Shown: positions 16,154-26,364, counted from the first letter of the stretch. The stretch is 42,622 nucleotides of DNA from Treponemataceae bacterium (GCA_024402435.1 JAKSTU010000021.1:1-42622), one strand, 5' to 3'. The notes: generated from the sequence alone by a model not told the origin. Numbers and translations are program-made.

Positions 16154-16198
16154 TTTTATGCATTTTTATGCAATTTTTTTTCATAAAAATACATTGCA
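16154..16198 (+). promoter_or_regulatory. AT-rich inverted repeats upstream of argG; candidate operator
   Basis: TTTTATGCA occurs twice in direct repeat (16154 and 16164), with ATGCATTTTTATGCA (16158-16172) forming an 18-base-box-like palindrome. TGCAAT (16169-16174) is matched by ATTGCA (16193-16198), and TTTTTATG by CATAAAAA. Paired AT-rich palindromes just after the start site of an arginine gene resemble ArgR/AhrC ARG boxes. The identity of the binding protein is inference. Confidence 0.4.
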
Positions 16199-16252
16199 TT
16201 TGCAGCCCCAAAAGAGCCGCAAAACTTCAATACCTAACGAGGAAGGAATTAT

Positions 16253-17518
16253 ATGAGTAAAGAAAAAGTCGTTCTGGCATACTCAGGCGGACTTGACACC
16301 ACAGTAATTATTCCGTGGCTCAAAGAAAACTATGACTACGATGTTATCGCTGTTTGTATTGACGTTGGTCAGGGTGATGACTGGGCAAAAATCAAAGACC
16401 GTGCTCTTAAAACCGGTGCTTCTGCATGTTACGTTGTAGACGCACGTCAGGAATACATTGAAGAATACATCTGGCCTGCTCTCAAGGCAAATGCTGTTTA
16501 CGAAGATGAATACCTTCTGGGTACATCAACAGCACGCCCTCTTATCGGAAAAATTCTGGTTGAATATGCACGTCAGGAAGGCGCAACAGCCATCTGTCAC
16601 GGTGCAACCGGTAAAGGAAACGACCAGGTCCGTTTTGAGCTGGCAATCAAAGCATTTGCTCCTGACCTGAAAGTTATTGCCGCATGGCGCGATGACAAAT
16701 GGAACATGGACAGCCGCGAAGCTGAGATTCAGTATCTTGAAGACCGCGGTCTGGAAGTTCCCATGAAAAAAGACCAGTCATACTCACGTGACGAAAACAT
16801 CTGGCACTTGAGCCACGAAGGTCTTGAACTGGAAAAAACAGAAAACGAGCCCAACTACAAGCACATGCTGCAGAACACAGTTGTTCCGGAAGAAGCACCT
16901 GCTGACGGCGAATACGTAACAATCGATTTTGAAAAAGGTATTCCTGTTGCCCTTAACGGCAAAAAAATGAATGCTCTTGATCTTCTGACAGAACTGAACG
17001 TAATCGGTGGAAGAAACGGTGTCGGTCTTGTTGACATCTGTGAAAACCGCTGCGTCGGTATGAAATCACGCGGTGTTTACGAAACTCCCGGTGGAGCAAT
17101 CCTTTACTTTGCACACCGCATGATTGACCACCTGTGTTTGGACCGTGACACATATCATTACAAACAGCAGCTTTCAATCAAAATCGGCGAACTGATTTAT
17201 GACGGAAAAGTTTTCACAACACTTTATGATTCACTCATGGCTTTTGTTGACAAAACAGAAGAAACATGTACCGGCTGGGTAAAAGTAAAACTGATCAAAG
17301 GTGCTATCCGTGGTGCCGGTTCAGCTTCAAAATACAGTCTGTACAACGAATCAATCGCTTCTTTCACAACCGGCGAACTGTACGACCACAAAGACGCTCA
17401 GGGCTTCATCACACTGTTCGGTCTGCCGCTCAAAGTGCGCGCAATGATGGAACAGCAGGTTGGTGAAGGCCAGGCTATCATTGAAAGCAAAAACTTCAAA
17501 AAACGCCCAACTGAGTAA
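16253..17518 (+). CDS. argG: Argininosuccinate synthase
   Basis: The 421-residue enzyme joins citrulline and aspartate, using ATP, to make argininosuccinate, the penultimate arginine precursor. The N-terminal PP-loop reads LAYSGGLDTTVIIPWL (residues 8-23). It is followed by GTSTARPLIGK and HGATGKGNDQVRFE, the citrulline/aspartate-binding signatures of type I ArgG. The length is normal. A strong GAGGAAGG site lies seven bases before the ATG. No argH is adjacent in this window, which is unusual compared with genomes that keep argGH together. The gene has its own promoter, candidate operator and terminator, so it behaves as a single-gene unit. Confidence 0.97.
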   Translation: MSKEKVVLAYSGGLDTTVIIPWLKENYDYDVIAVCIDVGQGDDWAKIKDRALKTGASACYVVDARQEYIEEYIWPALKANAVYEDEYLLGTSTARPLIGKILVEYARQEGATAICHGATGKGNDQVRFELAIKAFAPDLKVIAAWRDDKWNMDSREAEIQYLEDRGLEVPMKKDQSYSRDENIWHLSHEGLELEKTENEPNYKHMLQNTVVPEEAPADGEYVTIDFEKGIPVALNGKKMNALDLLTELNVIGGRNGVGLVDICENRCVGMKSRGVYETPGGAILYFAHRMIDHLCLDRDTYHYKQQLSIKIGELIYDGKVFTTLYDSLMAFVDKTEETCTGWVKVKLIKGAIRGAGSASKYSLYNESIASFTTGELYDHKDAQGFITLFGLPLKVRAMMEQQVGEGQAIIESKNFKKRPTE

Positions 17519-17520
17519 TA

Positions 17521-17670
17521 TTGTTTAGAACTTAGTCAGTGTGCGAGTTTGCGTGAGCAAACTCGTTAAGCGGGCTTTTGCCCGCGACTCCCACAGAGTA
17601 AGCTTGTTTGAAACTAAAGCAGTGCGCGAGTTTGCATAAGCAAACTCGTTAAGCGGGCAATCTTCCCGCG
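17521..17670. repeat. Two tandem copies of a double-hairpin intergenic repeat
   Basis: Copy 1 starts at 17521 and copy 2 at 17604 (period 83). Each begins TTGTTT and contains the hairpin GCGAGTTTGC-NNNN-GCAAACTCG. TTAA follows, then a second hairpin built on GCGGGC/GCCCGC (17569-17586) or GCGGGcaatcttCCCGC (17653-17669). The stems are conserved while loops vary (GTGA versus ATAA), the pattern expected if RNA or cruciform structure matters. There is no coding potential. Confidence 0.85.
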
Positions 17671-17673
17671 CCG

Positions 17674-17720
17674 AAACTGAATGGATTGTTGCAAAAAACT
17701 TCAATTCATTCAGTTTTTTT
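17674..17720 (+). terminator. Intrinsic terminator after argG
   Basis: AAACTGAATGGATT (17674-17687) pairs, with one mismatch, with AATTCATTCAGTTT (17703-17716), and T bases follow. It lies just after the double-hairpin repeats and abuts the stop codon of the convergent pbpC gene. Confidence 0.7.
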
Positions 17721-20032
17721 TATTTTACAGTAAAAGACAGGCTGGCTTCTTCTTTTTCCGTACGAACAGTCAGATTGTGAATGCCCTTCTCCACCGGAAC
17801 GGAAAAAATAAAAGGCCTTTCAATTTCAAAAAAATTATCATCATAAGAAACTGAGAGCAAATCTTTTTTATTGCTCCACAAGTCATCAGCAGAACCGCCG
17901 CCGATTACAGAAACAGGAATCTGCTGCTTGGCATCATCACCGTTTTTATAGAAAACGCTGCCGTTGGCCGGCGCCACAATTGTAAGCGGATGAGACGAAT
18001 AATCAATTTCTGCAATGATTTCGGACTGAACCATCCAAGGTTCGTATATTGCCGGCAAAACCAGCTGAATGTTCCCCTCAGGGTCTTCCACATGCCAAGA
18101 ACAAACTTCCATGTCATCAAAAGAATTCTTTCTGCAATACTCATTGATTGTGTGGCGGCAGTTTTTTCCGGGAAGCATACCAGATACGGAACAAACTTCC
18201 ACTTTGTTATATTCAACCGGCTTTCCGAAGTTTTCAGGTTCAAGCCCAAAGGATTCATCCCGCTCCGTCAAATAATCCAGCAGTTTGCATGCAATGTCAG
18301 CAGGCAAAGAACTCCCGGTTTTTCCCATAACCGTATTTCCGGAAAAATTCCCCATCCAGACACCAACCGTATACCTGGGAGTAGCACCCACAGCAACAAT
18401 GCTCTGATACTGGTTTGCAGTCCCTGTCTTGAAAATCGAAGGATACACAGTTTCAAAAGACTGGGAAAGACCGAATCCCCCGGCTCTGGCACTTTTATCG
18501 CTCAGAAAATCCGCGATAATCCGAATCGTATCTTTATCAAAAACCTGAACCGGTTCGTCCTCGGATCCGTTTATCATAGCAGGAGACTCAATCAGGAACG
18601 GAGCAACAAGCTTTCCGTCAGAAACAAAAACCGAAAAAGCCCGTACAAGTTCTTCAAGAGCAACTTCGCCCGCCCCCAAAGACAAACCTAAATCCGCAGA
18701 CAAAGCCTGTTTTTCATCCAAAGAATCAAAACCAAGTTTCCGAAGCACCCTGATGTAATTCTGCACGCCAAGGAGAGACAAAGTGTGGACTGCAGGAACA
18801 TTCAGACTTGATGCAAGAGTTTTCCGAAGAAGAACCGGTCCGTTATATCTGTTGTTGAAATTCTGAGGAAAATAAACATTTTCAGAACCGAATTCCATGG
18901 GAATGTCCGCCAAAACAGAATTTGGTTTCAGGATGCCCGCTTCAAGAGCTGCAGCATACAGAAAAGGCTTCATGCTGCTTCCCATCTGGTTTTTTACGGT
19001 TATCCCGTCAATCTGACCCGAATGTTCTTCGTCAAACCAATCGTTGCTGCCCACATAGGCAAGAATTCGACCGGTATTGTTTTCCATTACGAAACAGGAA
19101 CCGTTGTCAATTCGGTGTGTCCCGTTTTTTGCAAGATGATTCTTTACTTCGTATTCGGCCATGAACTGAAGGGAAGAATCCAGCGTCAGAACTACAGGGG
19201 ATTTTGCAATTTCCGAAAAATCAGCCTGATTTTCTGCAGTTTTTTTGTGCAATTCGTTCTGAACACGGATAACAGCGTGAGGCGCATAAAAAGGAAATCT
19301 GTGGATTTCTGCACCGGAGGCAGTTTCTAGCAGGTCCTGTTCGGACACTCCGCTTTTTTTTCCGGCAAGCGGAAAGGCGGCACCGGCTGTGTTTTCAGGA
19401 AATTTTACAGGATTATAAGATTCGGGACGCCGGGGAATTACTGCAAGACAAAGGATTTCCGCGTCAGTAAGATTTTCAGGCTTTTTCCCGAAAAAATACC
19501 ATGCTGCGGAAGTGATTCCTTCCACATTGCTCCCGAAAGGCAGATTGTTCAGATAAAGTTCAAGAATCTGCTTTTTGGAAAGTTTTCCTTCTATAAGATA
19601 AGCCTGAAAACATTCCCTGATTTTATTCCATATTGTCCTGTTTTTTTCGGGACATACAATCCGGGCCAGCTGCATTGTAACAGTTGATGCGCCGCTCACC
19701 TGCTTTCTTGTAAAGACATTCTGAAACAGTGCCCGGCAAACTGCAAAAACATCAACACCGTAATGCCAGTAGAAACGGGAATCTTCCGCCTTGAGAAAAG
19801 CTTTCTGTACTTTTTCCGGAATTTTTTCCAAAGCCGTAAACTCGCGGCGCACACCTTCATCAACGGTTCCAACCTGCAGAACCACTCCGTCAGAAGAAAG
19901 GAAAACCTGACTGTAAGACCGGGTCAAAAATTCCGTAAGTTCAGGAAAAGGAATTATCTTCGGAACAAGAAAAAATGCCAGCACCACTGCGCAAACAGCA
20001 ATGCCGGCAATTTTTCGGGATTTTTTCTTCAT
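17720..20032 (-). CDS. pbpC: Penicillin-binding protein 1C (bifunctional transglycosylase/transpeptidase)
   Basis: The 770-residue protein has one N-terminal membrane anchor (about residues 8-24). A GT51 glycosyltransferase domain follows, with the catalytic EDSRFYWHYGVD (E83), GASTVTMQLAR and ELYLNNLPFGSNVEG motifs. The transpeptidase domain has GSSMKPF (Ser352, Lys355), SLN near 409 and KTGTAN near 540. The C-terminus holds the beta-rich PBP1C-specific module (about 685-770). PbpC polymerises and cross-links peptidoglycan in the periplasm and is thought to act with the adjacent alpha-2-macroglobulin in envelope repair. Here it lies 12 bases downstream of that gene, the classic yfhM-pbpC arrangement. 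It lacks a separate promoter and is probably cotranscribed. Confidence 0.95.
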   Translation of the reverse strand: MKKKSRKIAGIAVCAVVLAFFLVPKIIPFPELTEFLTRSYSQVFLSSDGVVLQVGTVDEGVRREFTALEKIPEKVQKAFLKAEDSRFYWHYGVDVFAVCRALFQNVFTRKQVSGASTVTMQLARIVCPEKNRTIWNKIRECFQAYLIEGKLSKKQILELYLNNLPFGSNVEGITSAAWYFFGKKPENLTDAEILCLAVIPRRPESYNPVKFPENTAGAAFPLAGKKSGVSEQDLLETASGAEIHRFPFYAPHAVIRVQNELHKKTAENQADFSEIAKSPVVLTLDSSLQFMAEYEVKNHLAKNGTHRIDNGSCFVMENNTGRILAYVGSNDWFDEEHSGQIDGITVKNQMGSSMKPFLYAAALEAGILKPNSVLADIPMEFGSENVYFPQNFNNRYNGPVLLRKTLASSLNVPAVHTLSLLGVQNYIRVLRKLGFDSLDEKQALSADLGLSLGAGEVALEELVRAFSVFVSDGKLVAPFLIESPAMINGSEDEPVQVFDKDTIRIIADFLSDKSARAGGFGLSQSFETVYPSIFKTGTANQYQSIVAVGATPRYTVGVWMGNFSGNTVMGKTGSSLPADIACKLLDYLTERDESFGLEPENFGKPVEYNKVEVCSVSGMLPGKNCRHTINEYCRKNSFDDMEVCSWHVEDPEGNIQLVLPAIYEPWMVQSEIIAEIDYSSHPLTIVAPANGSVFYKNGDDAKQQIPVSVIGGGSADDLWSNKKDLLSVSYDDNFFEIERPFIFSVPVEKGIHNLTVRTEKEEASLSFTVK

Positions 20033-20044
20033 CCCGCAACAACC

Positions 20045-23000
20045 TTAGCGAATTGTGTAAAGATAACCGTCGCTTCGGCCGAAGATTTCCGGTTCATACA
20101 TGCATTCCGCAAAGACAGGAGTTGTCGGATAAACACCGCGACGTTCAGCACGGAATGTAAATTCAACGGAAGAACCTCCGTACCAACCCCAGTTATCCCA
20201 GAAATACTGAACCTCATTTTCCAGAATCGTACAGTTGGAATATACAGACCAACCATAGCTTGTAGTTTCTGCAGCACGTCCGTTGGAAGCAAACTGAGAA
20301 TCCAGAATTTCTGCACCGGAAGGAACAGGAACCCTCAATGCAACATACTGATGATCTTTGTCATAGCTGCTCAATGAAACCTGAACTTTATAAATCTTGC
20401 CGCTTTCAAGTTCAATCAGACTTGTTCCCGCTTTCGGCTTGATTTCTTCACCGGAATCATAATCCCAAAGTTTATACTCCACCAGGAATCCTTCATCACG
20501 GGCAGTCTGGAGTTCGTCAGGAATTGCATAGGTCATTTGGGCACTGTAATACAATGTTCCTGTACCTTCTGAACTGAACGTAAGCGGCAAAGCAACATCC
20601 TGTTTCAAACCGTTCAGTTTGTCACCGGAGAAGTCTTCTTCTGCGGATTTTGTACGCAAGTCATTGGGATATTTGAAATGCTCGTTCAACAGATCAATTC
20701 CGTCCAAAGAAATCACCGCATCCATATCCAGTTTTCTGACATTCCGCGCATCCATGTACGCATTTATGCTTTCAAGAATCTGGGCTGTTGTTGCAGTATT
20801 GGACCAATAACCAGCTCTTTGAACCTGAAGAATCGTGAACAGCAGTCTGTCAATCATCGGATCCGCTGTGTTCTGGGTAATGAGCAGCTGCATTGCGGCA
20901 GCCATAATTCCGTTTTTGGAAAGATAGGCCGAACCGCCCCAACTGTAGAAACTCATATCAACAGAACGCAAATTGGGCCGCATATAAGCCTTGACGATCG
21001 ACGCACATTTTTCAGCCCGAGTCTTTGCTTTTTCACCGGTTTTGTTTGCATAAGCAAGCCCGCAGTAGACAGTGGCGTACAAATCTGAAGTTTTGTACAA
21101 GGCATACATTTCATCAAGCAGATCATCCAGATCGGATCTTCCAAGCAGGCTGAAAATATAACATGCATAAGCGGACATTTTGTTTTCAGAATTCAGTTCC
21201 TTTGCAATATATTTGCAGAGTGAATTGATGTTTATGGACATGTCAGCCGCTGTATAACCGTTCTTAAGACCGGCAGCATAAATGTGCGCAATTCTGATTG
21301 AAACATAAAGGTTTTCTTTTTCTTTGTCATCTGGCCAGTAAGGGAATCCGCCGTTGTCATGCTGAACATTCTTCCAGTCAGCCATTTCCGCTTTTACAAC
21401 AGCCTTTGCATCGTATACACGGGAATTCATTCCCAAGTCTTCTATATTCTCTCCGAAAATTACCAGAGGCAGGATTTTTGAACTCCGCTGTTCCATACAT
21501 CCATAAGGATAATCAAAGAGATAAGTTACACTTGATGAAAGGAGCCCCAACTGAGTTCCGTCTGCTGTTACCTTGATGTTTCCAAGCCCGTCATCCATAA
21601 AGCCGGGGATTACGACTTTTTCAGTTGCGCTGGTTTTTCCATTTTCAACAGGATCCAAAGAACCCATGAGGGCAACAGTTTCAAATGAATAACTCTTTTC
21701 AATTTCCATCCGGGAAACAAGTTTTTCTTTCAGAGCTCCGCAGGAAATCGTGTAGACAAACTCAACATTTCCAACATCTTCTGCGGCTACGTCAAAATAA
21801 GCTACAGTGCTCCGTCCGGGAGTTACCTTTACGGTACAAGATTTTTCACCGTCAATGAATGCTTTTCCGACCCGTGTCACACGGCCGGCAGCTGCGTCCT
21901 CAGAATAATTGCCTTTCGGGTCACGGATTTCCATTGTCACGGTCACGTTCTGAGTTTCGTCAGTAATGTTCGTAATCAGGACACCGCATTCAGCAGTGTC
22001 ACGCACACGAAGTTTGTTCGGCTGAACTGCCTGAACGTTAACCGGATTCTGAACCGCGAACTCGTCTTCCTGCAAAGCAAACAGGTCATTCTTTACGCCG
22101 AATGCCGTAACGCGGAATGTGGAAAGATTGCTCGGCACTTTGAAAGTAAAGGAAACAGTTCCGTCTTCGCCTGTAAACAGAGCAGGCTCAAAGAAAGCAG
22201 TCGGTCTGAAGTCATCTCGTTCATCACCGTCTTTTTCCGCGTCACCGCCCTGAAGGTTTGCCACACTGTAAGTAACAGGATCCATCAGGAAACTGCGGCT
22301 GTCACCGCCGGAAACGTACAGAGGATAACGACCTGTGCTATAGAAGAAGGAAATCGGGTCAGACACATGGTAGTCAATCAGGTCAAGAATTGCCCGGTCT
22401 ACACCCATTACAGAAATTTCTGCATCAGCAAGAGGTTTGCCTCCGCGGGTAGCCTTTACAACAACTGTTGCCGTGTCACCGGGTTTGTAAACTTCTTTGT
22501 CAGTTTCAACATCAATTGAGAAAGCCTTTGCCCTGGGATCAACAAAAAGACTTGTTACACCGTAATAAGCTTTGGGTTTGCCCAAATCCCTTTCGCCATA
22601 TTCGTGAACCGGCTCCCCTTCACGCACAGAATATGACGCAACGGAAACATAAACCACCGGCAGATAATTTCTTGCAATCGGAATTTCAAAAACATTGCAG
22701 TTTTCTTCAAAATGCATGACTTCTTCAGTAAAGATACCTTCGCGTTCCACAGTCACAAGATAATCACCTTTCGGCAGCGGGCTTTCAAGAAGAATCTGGG
22801 CTGTATCGCCGGGAACATACATGCTCTGGTCAGGAGTCAGTTTAAGCTGAGTAGAATTGCTTCCGCCGCTCCAGGATGCACCGCTTCCGGAAACATAGAA
22901 TTCATATTCCGTAATTACATCACGGTACAGTTTATCCTTGCCCTCAAGTTTAAGTTTGTACCAGCCGGAATTCTTCGGCTCCACGGTAAGAGAGGTTATT

Positions 23001-26000
23001 CCTCCAACACTGATTTTGCCGGTCTTCTCTATATCAGTCCGTTCTACCCAACGTTCATAGATTTGTCCGTCAACGCTGCTCTGATAATCGTAAGTCCAGT
23101 AGGTACGGCTCAACTGGTAAGAAATAGAACCGTAAACATTGGACAAATCAGACAGAATCTCGGATTCCGGAGTAACAAGCACAACCGGGAATTCCAAAGT
23201 CTCACCGGACTTTGCAAAACCGCGCAAAGCAGCAGGTCTTTTGATTCCGATGTAATATGAAGCCGGATGAACCAAAACAGAACCTGATGTGGCAATGCGC
23301 TGATTGCTTACGTCGGTTGCGGAAACTTCAAGAGAATAACGATAAGGCATTGCCTTGAAATTCTTACCGGTTGCAAAAGAAAGAGAAACGTGACCGGAAG
23401 AATCCAACAGTCCGTCCATTCCGCTTACATAGTCTTCATAACCGTAACTGTCAATCAGACCGTAAGTATATTCACTGAGTTTTTTGTCAGAAGGCGTAAA
23501 ATATGTGGGTTTTTTATAAAGAGAAGCAGAATAATCCGCTTCTGCAAGGTAACCGCCTGCAAGATAAGAAGCTTCAAATTCACCTTCAATCTTATCACCG
23601 GCAATCAGAGTCCTGTTGTCCAGTTTAAGACTTGACTGGATTTTCAGAGGTGTAAAATAAGCGACTGTAAAAGAAATGCTTCTTTTGCCTTTTCCGTCGT
23701 ATTCAATCAGATAATCCCCCGGCTCCAAATCATCGGGCAGCGTAAAGGATCCCCAGAAACTTCCTGATTCTGTAGTCGTGCCTGAAAGCCAGTCAAAAGA
23801 AGAAGAGCGCCATGAATCTTCACGGAGAGAAACTGTGTAATTACCGTTATAAGAAGAAAGTCTTCCCAAAGATTTGTTCTTTTCGATTCCGCGGAAAGAA
23901 ACAGTTTCACCGGGTTTATAAAGCCCCCTGTCACAGAACAGGAAAACTTCACTTGCATCGCTTACACCATACGGAACACTTGAACTGCTTACATTTGAAC
24001 TCCATGTAGAATGACCTGAAAGAGTGAACAGAATGCAGTCATCATCAGTTTTTACGGTGAATACAGGCGAAGAATAATTCTTTTTCACATTGGAATTTGT
24101 GAACATGGATTCCGCTTTTTCATAATCAATGGGGATTATGGCAAAGCCTTCTGAGTCTGTCTTGACAACTTGCGAATCATAAGACGCAGCGCCCAAATGG
24201 AAACTTACTTCCGCATCAGCCACAGGTTCGTCCGTGTCCAAAGTCCTTACCATCACAACAGCCTTGTTGATTCCGAAACGCACTGTTGCCGCAAGATTCG
24301 TAACCTGAATGTTCAGATAGTTCGTGGCATCAGAAATATTTTTTTCGCCCCGATAATCGTAGTATTCATAAGGAATGTTCGCCATGAACTGAATATGGCC
24401 CTTTCCGTTTTCAAGATAGGGTTCCAGATCAATTTCCTGGAAAAGGTGCACGTTTCTCTGGAAATAATCCAAAGACTTTGCAACAGCACTGTTTCTAAGA
24501 ATGTTTTTGATGGAAGTGCCTGAATAATAATCCAGAGGAGAATCAGTTTTTCTGACCAGATAGGAAGCATTCTCGGAAACATTCATGTACTCAAAAAGGA
24601 TTTTTTTGGCAAACTGAGATTCCAGCATGACACTGCCTGAATCAAGGAATTTGACAAAACCGCTGAAATCGCTTCCTTCCAACGAAACAGACTTTGAATT
24701 TGAAAGTGTAGCTCCACGAGTGTTTTTCAATTTGTCCGTAGTGGAAATTTCAGCAGTTTCTCCCGGTTTAAGAGGAATATAGGGAATTTCGATGTAAGAT
24801 CCCCAGCTGTAAAAATTGTCTTGAGTCAGTTCAAAACCTTTTACATCAAGACCATCAAGCACTGTTGACTTGTCTACAGACTGGTTGAAATAGAAAGTTA
24901 CGCTTGATTTATACTTCTCAACAGAAGTTACTTCAAACGGAATGAGCGTATTGAAATATTTGTAAGTAATCCTTTCTCCGTCCAAAGAAGTGGTCTTGAC
25001 GGTGATTTTGTTCTTCGTCTCAATGGGATCAGTTACTTCAATATAATAGTATTTTGTAAGCCCGTTGCCGCTGTCACCGTCAGGAGTCGCTATATATGAA
25101 AGTTTTTTTCCTGTACGGTAATCACCCAAAAGCACGACCGTAGTCTGATAAACTTCGTCCAGAGAAACCGGTGCATTGAAAGAAATCTCAAAGAATTTAG
25201 CAGTAGGAAGATCAATACCGACTGAAGAATCATAAGTAACAGTTACTTTCGAACCGGGACGTGCTCCGTAATCAATCCAGTTAAGCTGAAGCTCTTCTCC
25301 CTTTGTGCTGAATTCCAGAGTTCCCGAAATTTTTTCGCCGTTCACAGAAACCAGATCTTTGTTTACGCTGATTGTGTATTTTGTACCTGTGTGAGCGTAT
25401 TCTTCAGCAACAAACGAAAGATTCTTTGTTCCAACCCATTGATAATGACCTTTTAACGGAGGATTTATGCTGAAAATTTTTGCAGCTTCTTCCTGTTCCA
25501 CTTTTTTGTCGTTCAGTGCAGACAGGTTTTTGATTGAATCGGAGAATTCCACGTAAAATGTAGGATAGTTGTATCCTCCGGGAATATATGCTCTCGGCCC
25601 CCAATCAGAAACATAAAGTTTTTTCGGGGCAGAAGTTGTCTGAGAAGAAGAAGTTGAAGCCGGTTTGGATTCTGATGTGGAAGTCTTAGAATCAGTTGCT
25701 GCAGGTTTTGACGCTGTTGACGAAGAATCATTGTCGCTTCCTTCAAATCCTGACAGATCAGGCTGAAAATCAACGGACATTGCTTCCGGAACGTCCATTT
25801 CAGCTATTCTTTCATAATATTCAGCAAGAGAAATTTTTGTATCAGAATAAAGGGTCTGGTAATCATCCAGATCACGAAGTCCGGGAATATAATCAGAAGG
25901 CCGTTCATCAGAAGCAGGTTTTGAGTTCAGATTGACTTTTTTGGCTTCAGAACGGGGTTCGATGTTCATCGGATTGTAGTCCAGAGTAAAAAGAAGCTCC

Positions 26001-26284
26001 ATCTCCTCTGCCTTGGAAAGCGGACCCTGCGGAACATCATCCGGTTCATAGTCAATGATTACCGGCTCGTATTCCTCTTCAAGCACCAGTTTAACAGGTT
26101 CCGGAACAACCTCCGGATCAGTTTCAACAGGATTTTCAACTTCGGAGACAATTTCTTCTGCGACAAAACTGTCAGCAACCGAAGGTTCCACCATTTCATC
26201 CTTGGAATTGCAGCCTGCTAAAACAAAAGCCATACACAATGCAAGCACAAGGATGAGTTTTCCGACAAACACTTTATTCTTCAT
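20045..26284 (-). CDS. Bacterial alpha-2-macroglobulin lipoprotein with thioester
   Basis: This 2079-residue protein is the largest in the window. It starts with a lipoprotein signal (VLALCMAFVLAGC, acylated Cys near residue 24). An acidic stretch and a Ser/Thr-rich linker follow (about 190-225). Many macroglobulin-like beta domains lead to a complement-like helical thioester domain with YGCMEQ (Cys near residue 1595), the internal thioester. The protein traps proteases that enter the periplasm and is tethered to a membrane. The C-terminus resembles the receptor/MG10-type domain. GAGGA lies eight bases before the ATG at 26284; the ATG at 26290 is too close to it, so 26284 is preferred. pbpC follows in the same transcript. 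The length is large compared with E. coli YfhM (about 1650), because of extra N-terminal domains. Confidence 0.93.
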   Translation of the reverse strand: MKNKVFVGKLILVLALCMAFVLAGCNSKDEMVEPSVADSFVAEEIVSEVENPVETDPEVVPEPVKLVLEEEYEPVIIDYEPDDVPQGPLSKAEEMELLFTLDYNPMNIEPRSEAKKVNLNSKPASDERPSDYIPGLRDLDDYQTLYSDTKISLAEYYERIAEMDVPEAMSVDFQPDLSGFEGSDNDSSSTASKPAATDSKTSTSESKPASTSSSQTTSAPKKLYVSDWGPRAYIPGGYNYPTFYVEFSDSIKNLSALNDKKVEQEEAAKIFSINPPLKGHYQWVGTKNLSFVAEEYAHTGTKYTISVNKDLVSVNGEKISGTLEFSTKGEELQLNWIDYGARPGSKVTVTYDSSVGIDLPTAKFFEISFNAPVSLDEVYQTTVVLLGDYRTGKKLSYIATPDGDSGNGLTKYYYIEVTDPIETKNKITVKTTSLDGERITYKYFNTLIPFEVTSVEKYKSSVTFYFNQSVDKSTVLDGLDVKGFELTQDNFYSWGSYIEIPYIPLKPGETAEISTTDKLKNTRGATLSNSKSVSLEGSDFSGFVKFLDSGSVMLESQFAKKILFEYMNVSENASYLVRKTDSPLDYYSGTSIKNILRNSAVAKSLDYFQRNVHLFQEIDLEPYLENGKGHIQFMANIPYEYYDYRGEKNISDATNYLNIQVTNLAATVRFGINKAVVMVRTLDTDEPVADAEVSFHLGAASYDSQVVKTDSEGFAIIPIDYEKAESMFTNSNVKKNYSSPVFTVKTDDDCILFTLSGHSTWSSNVSSSSVPYGVSDASEVFLFCDRGLYKPGETVSFRGIEKNKSLGRLSSYNGNYTVSLREDSWRSSSFDWLSGTTTESGSFWGSFTLPDDLEPGDYLIEYDGKGKRSISFTVAYFTPLKIQSSLKLDNRTLIAGDKIEGEFEASYLAGGYLAEADYSASLYKKPTYFTPSDKKLSEYTYGLIDSYGYEDYVSGMDGLLDSSGHVSLSFATGKNFKAMPYRYSLEVSATDVSNQRIATSGSVLVHPASYYIGIKRPAALRGFAKSGETLEFPVVLVTPESEILSDLSNVYGSISYQLSRTYWTYDYQSSVDGQIYERWVERTDIEKTGKISVGGITSLTVEPKNSGWYKLKLEGKDKLYRDVITEYEFYVSGSGASWSGGSNSTQLKLTPDQSMYVPGDTAQILLESPLPKGDYLVTVEREGIFTEEVMHFEENCNVFEIPIARNYLPVVYVSVASYSVREGEPVHEYGERDLGKPKAYYGVTSLFVDPRAKAFSIDVETDKEVYKPGDTATVVVKATRGGKPLADAEISVMGVDRAILDLIDYHVSDPISFFYSTGRYPLYVSGGDSRSFLMDPVTYSVANLQGGDAEKDGDERDDFRPTAFFEPALFTGEDGTVSFTFKVPSNLSTFRVTAFGVKNDLFALQEDEFAVQNPVNVQAVQPNKLRVRDTAECGVLITNITDETQNVTVTMEIRDPKGNYSEDAAAGRVTRVGKAFIDGEKSCTVKVTPGRSTVAYFDVAAEDVGNVEFVYTISCGALKEKLVSRMEIEKSYSFETVALMGSLDPVENGKTSATEKVVIPGFMDDGLGNIKVTADGTQLGLLSSSVTYLFDYPYGCMEQRSSKILPLVIFGENIEDLGMNSRVYDAKAVVKAEMADWKNVQHDNGGFPYWPDDKEKENLYVSIRIAHIYAAGLKNGYTAADMSININSLCKYIAKELNSENKMSAYACYIFSLLGRSDLDDLLDEMYALYKTSDLYATVYCGLAYANKTGEKAKTRAEKCASIVKAYMRPNLRSVDMSFYSWGGSAYLSKNGIMAAAMQLLITQNTADPMIDRLLFTILQVQRAGYWSNTATTAQILESINAYMDARNVRKLDMDAVISLDGIDLLNEHFKYPNDLRTKSAEEDFSGDKLNGLKQDVALPLTFSSEGTGTLYYSAQMTYAIPDELQTARDEGFLVEYKLWDYDSGEEIKPKAGTSLIELESGKIYKVQVSLSSYDKDHQYVALRVPVPSGAEILDSQFASNGRAAETTSYGWSVYSNCTILENEVQYFWDNWGWYGGSSVEFTFRAERRGVYPTTPVFAECMYEPEIFGRSDGYLYTIR

Positions 26285-26364
26285 AATCATTCCTCAACAG
26301 AGATTTTTTGATCAGACCGGAATCTGAAAAAAACTCCGTTCAACAAATTGATTTTTACAATATT

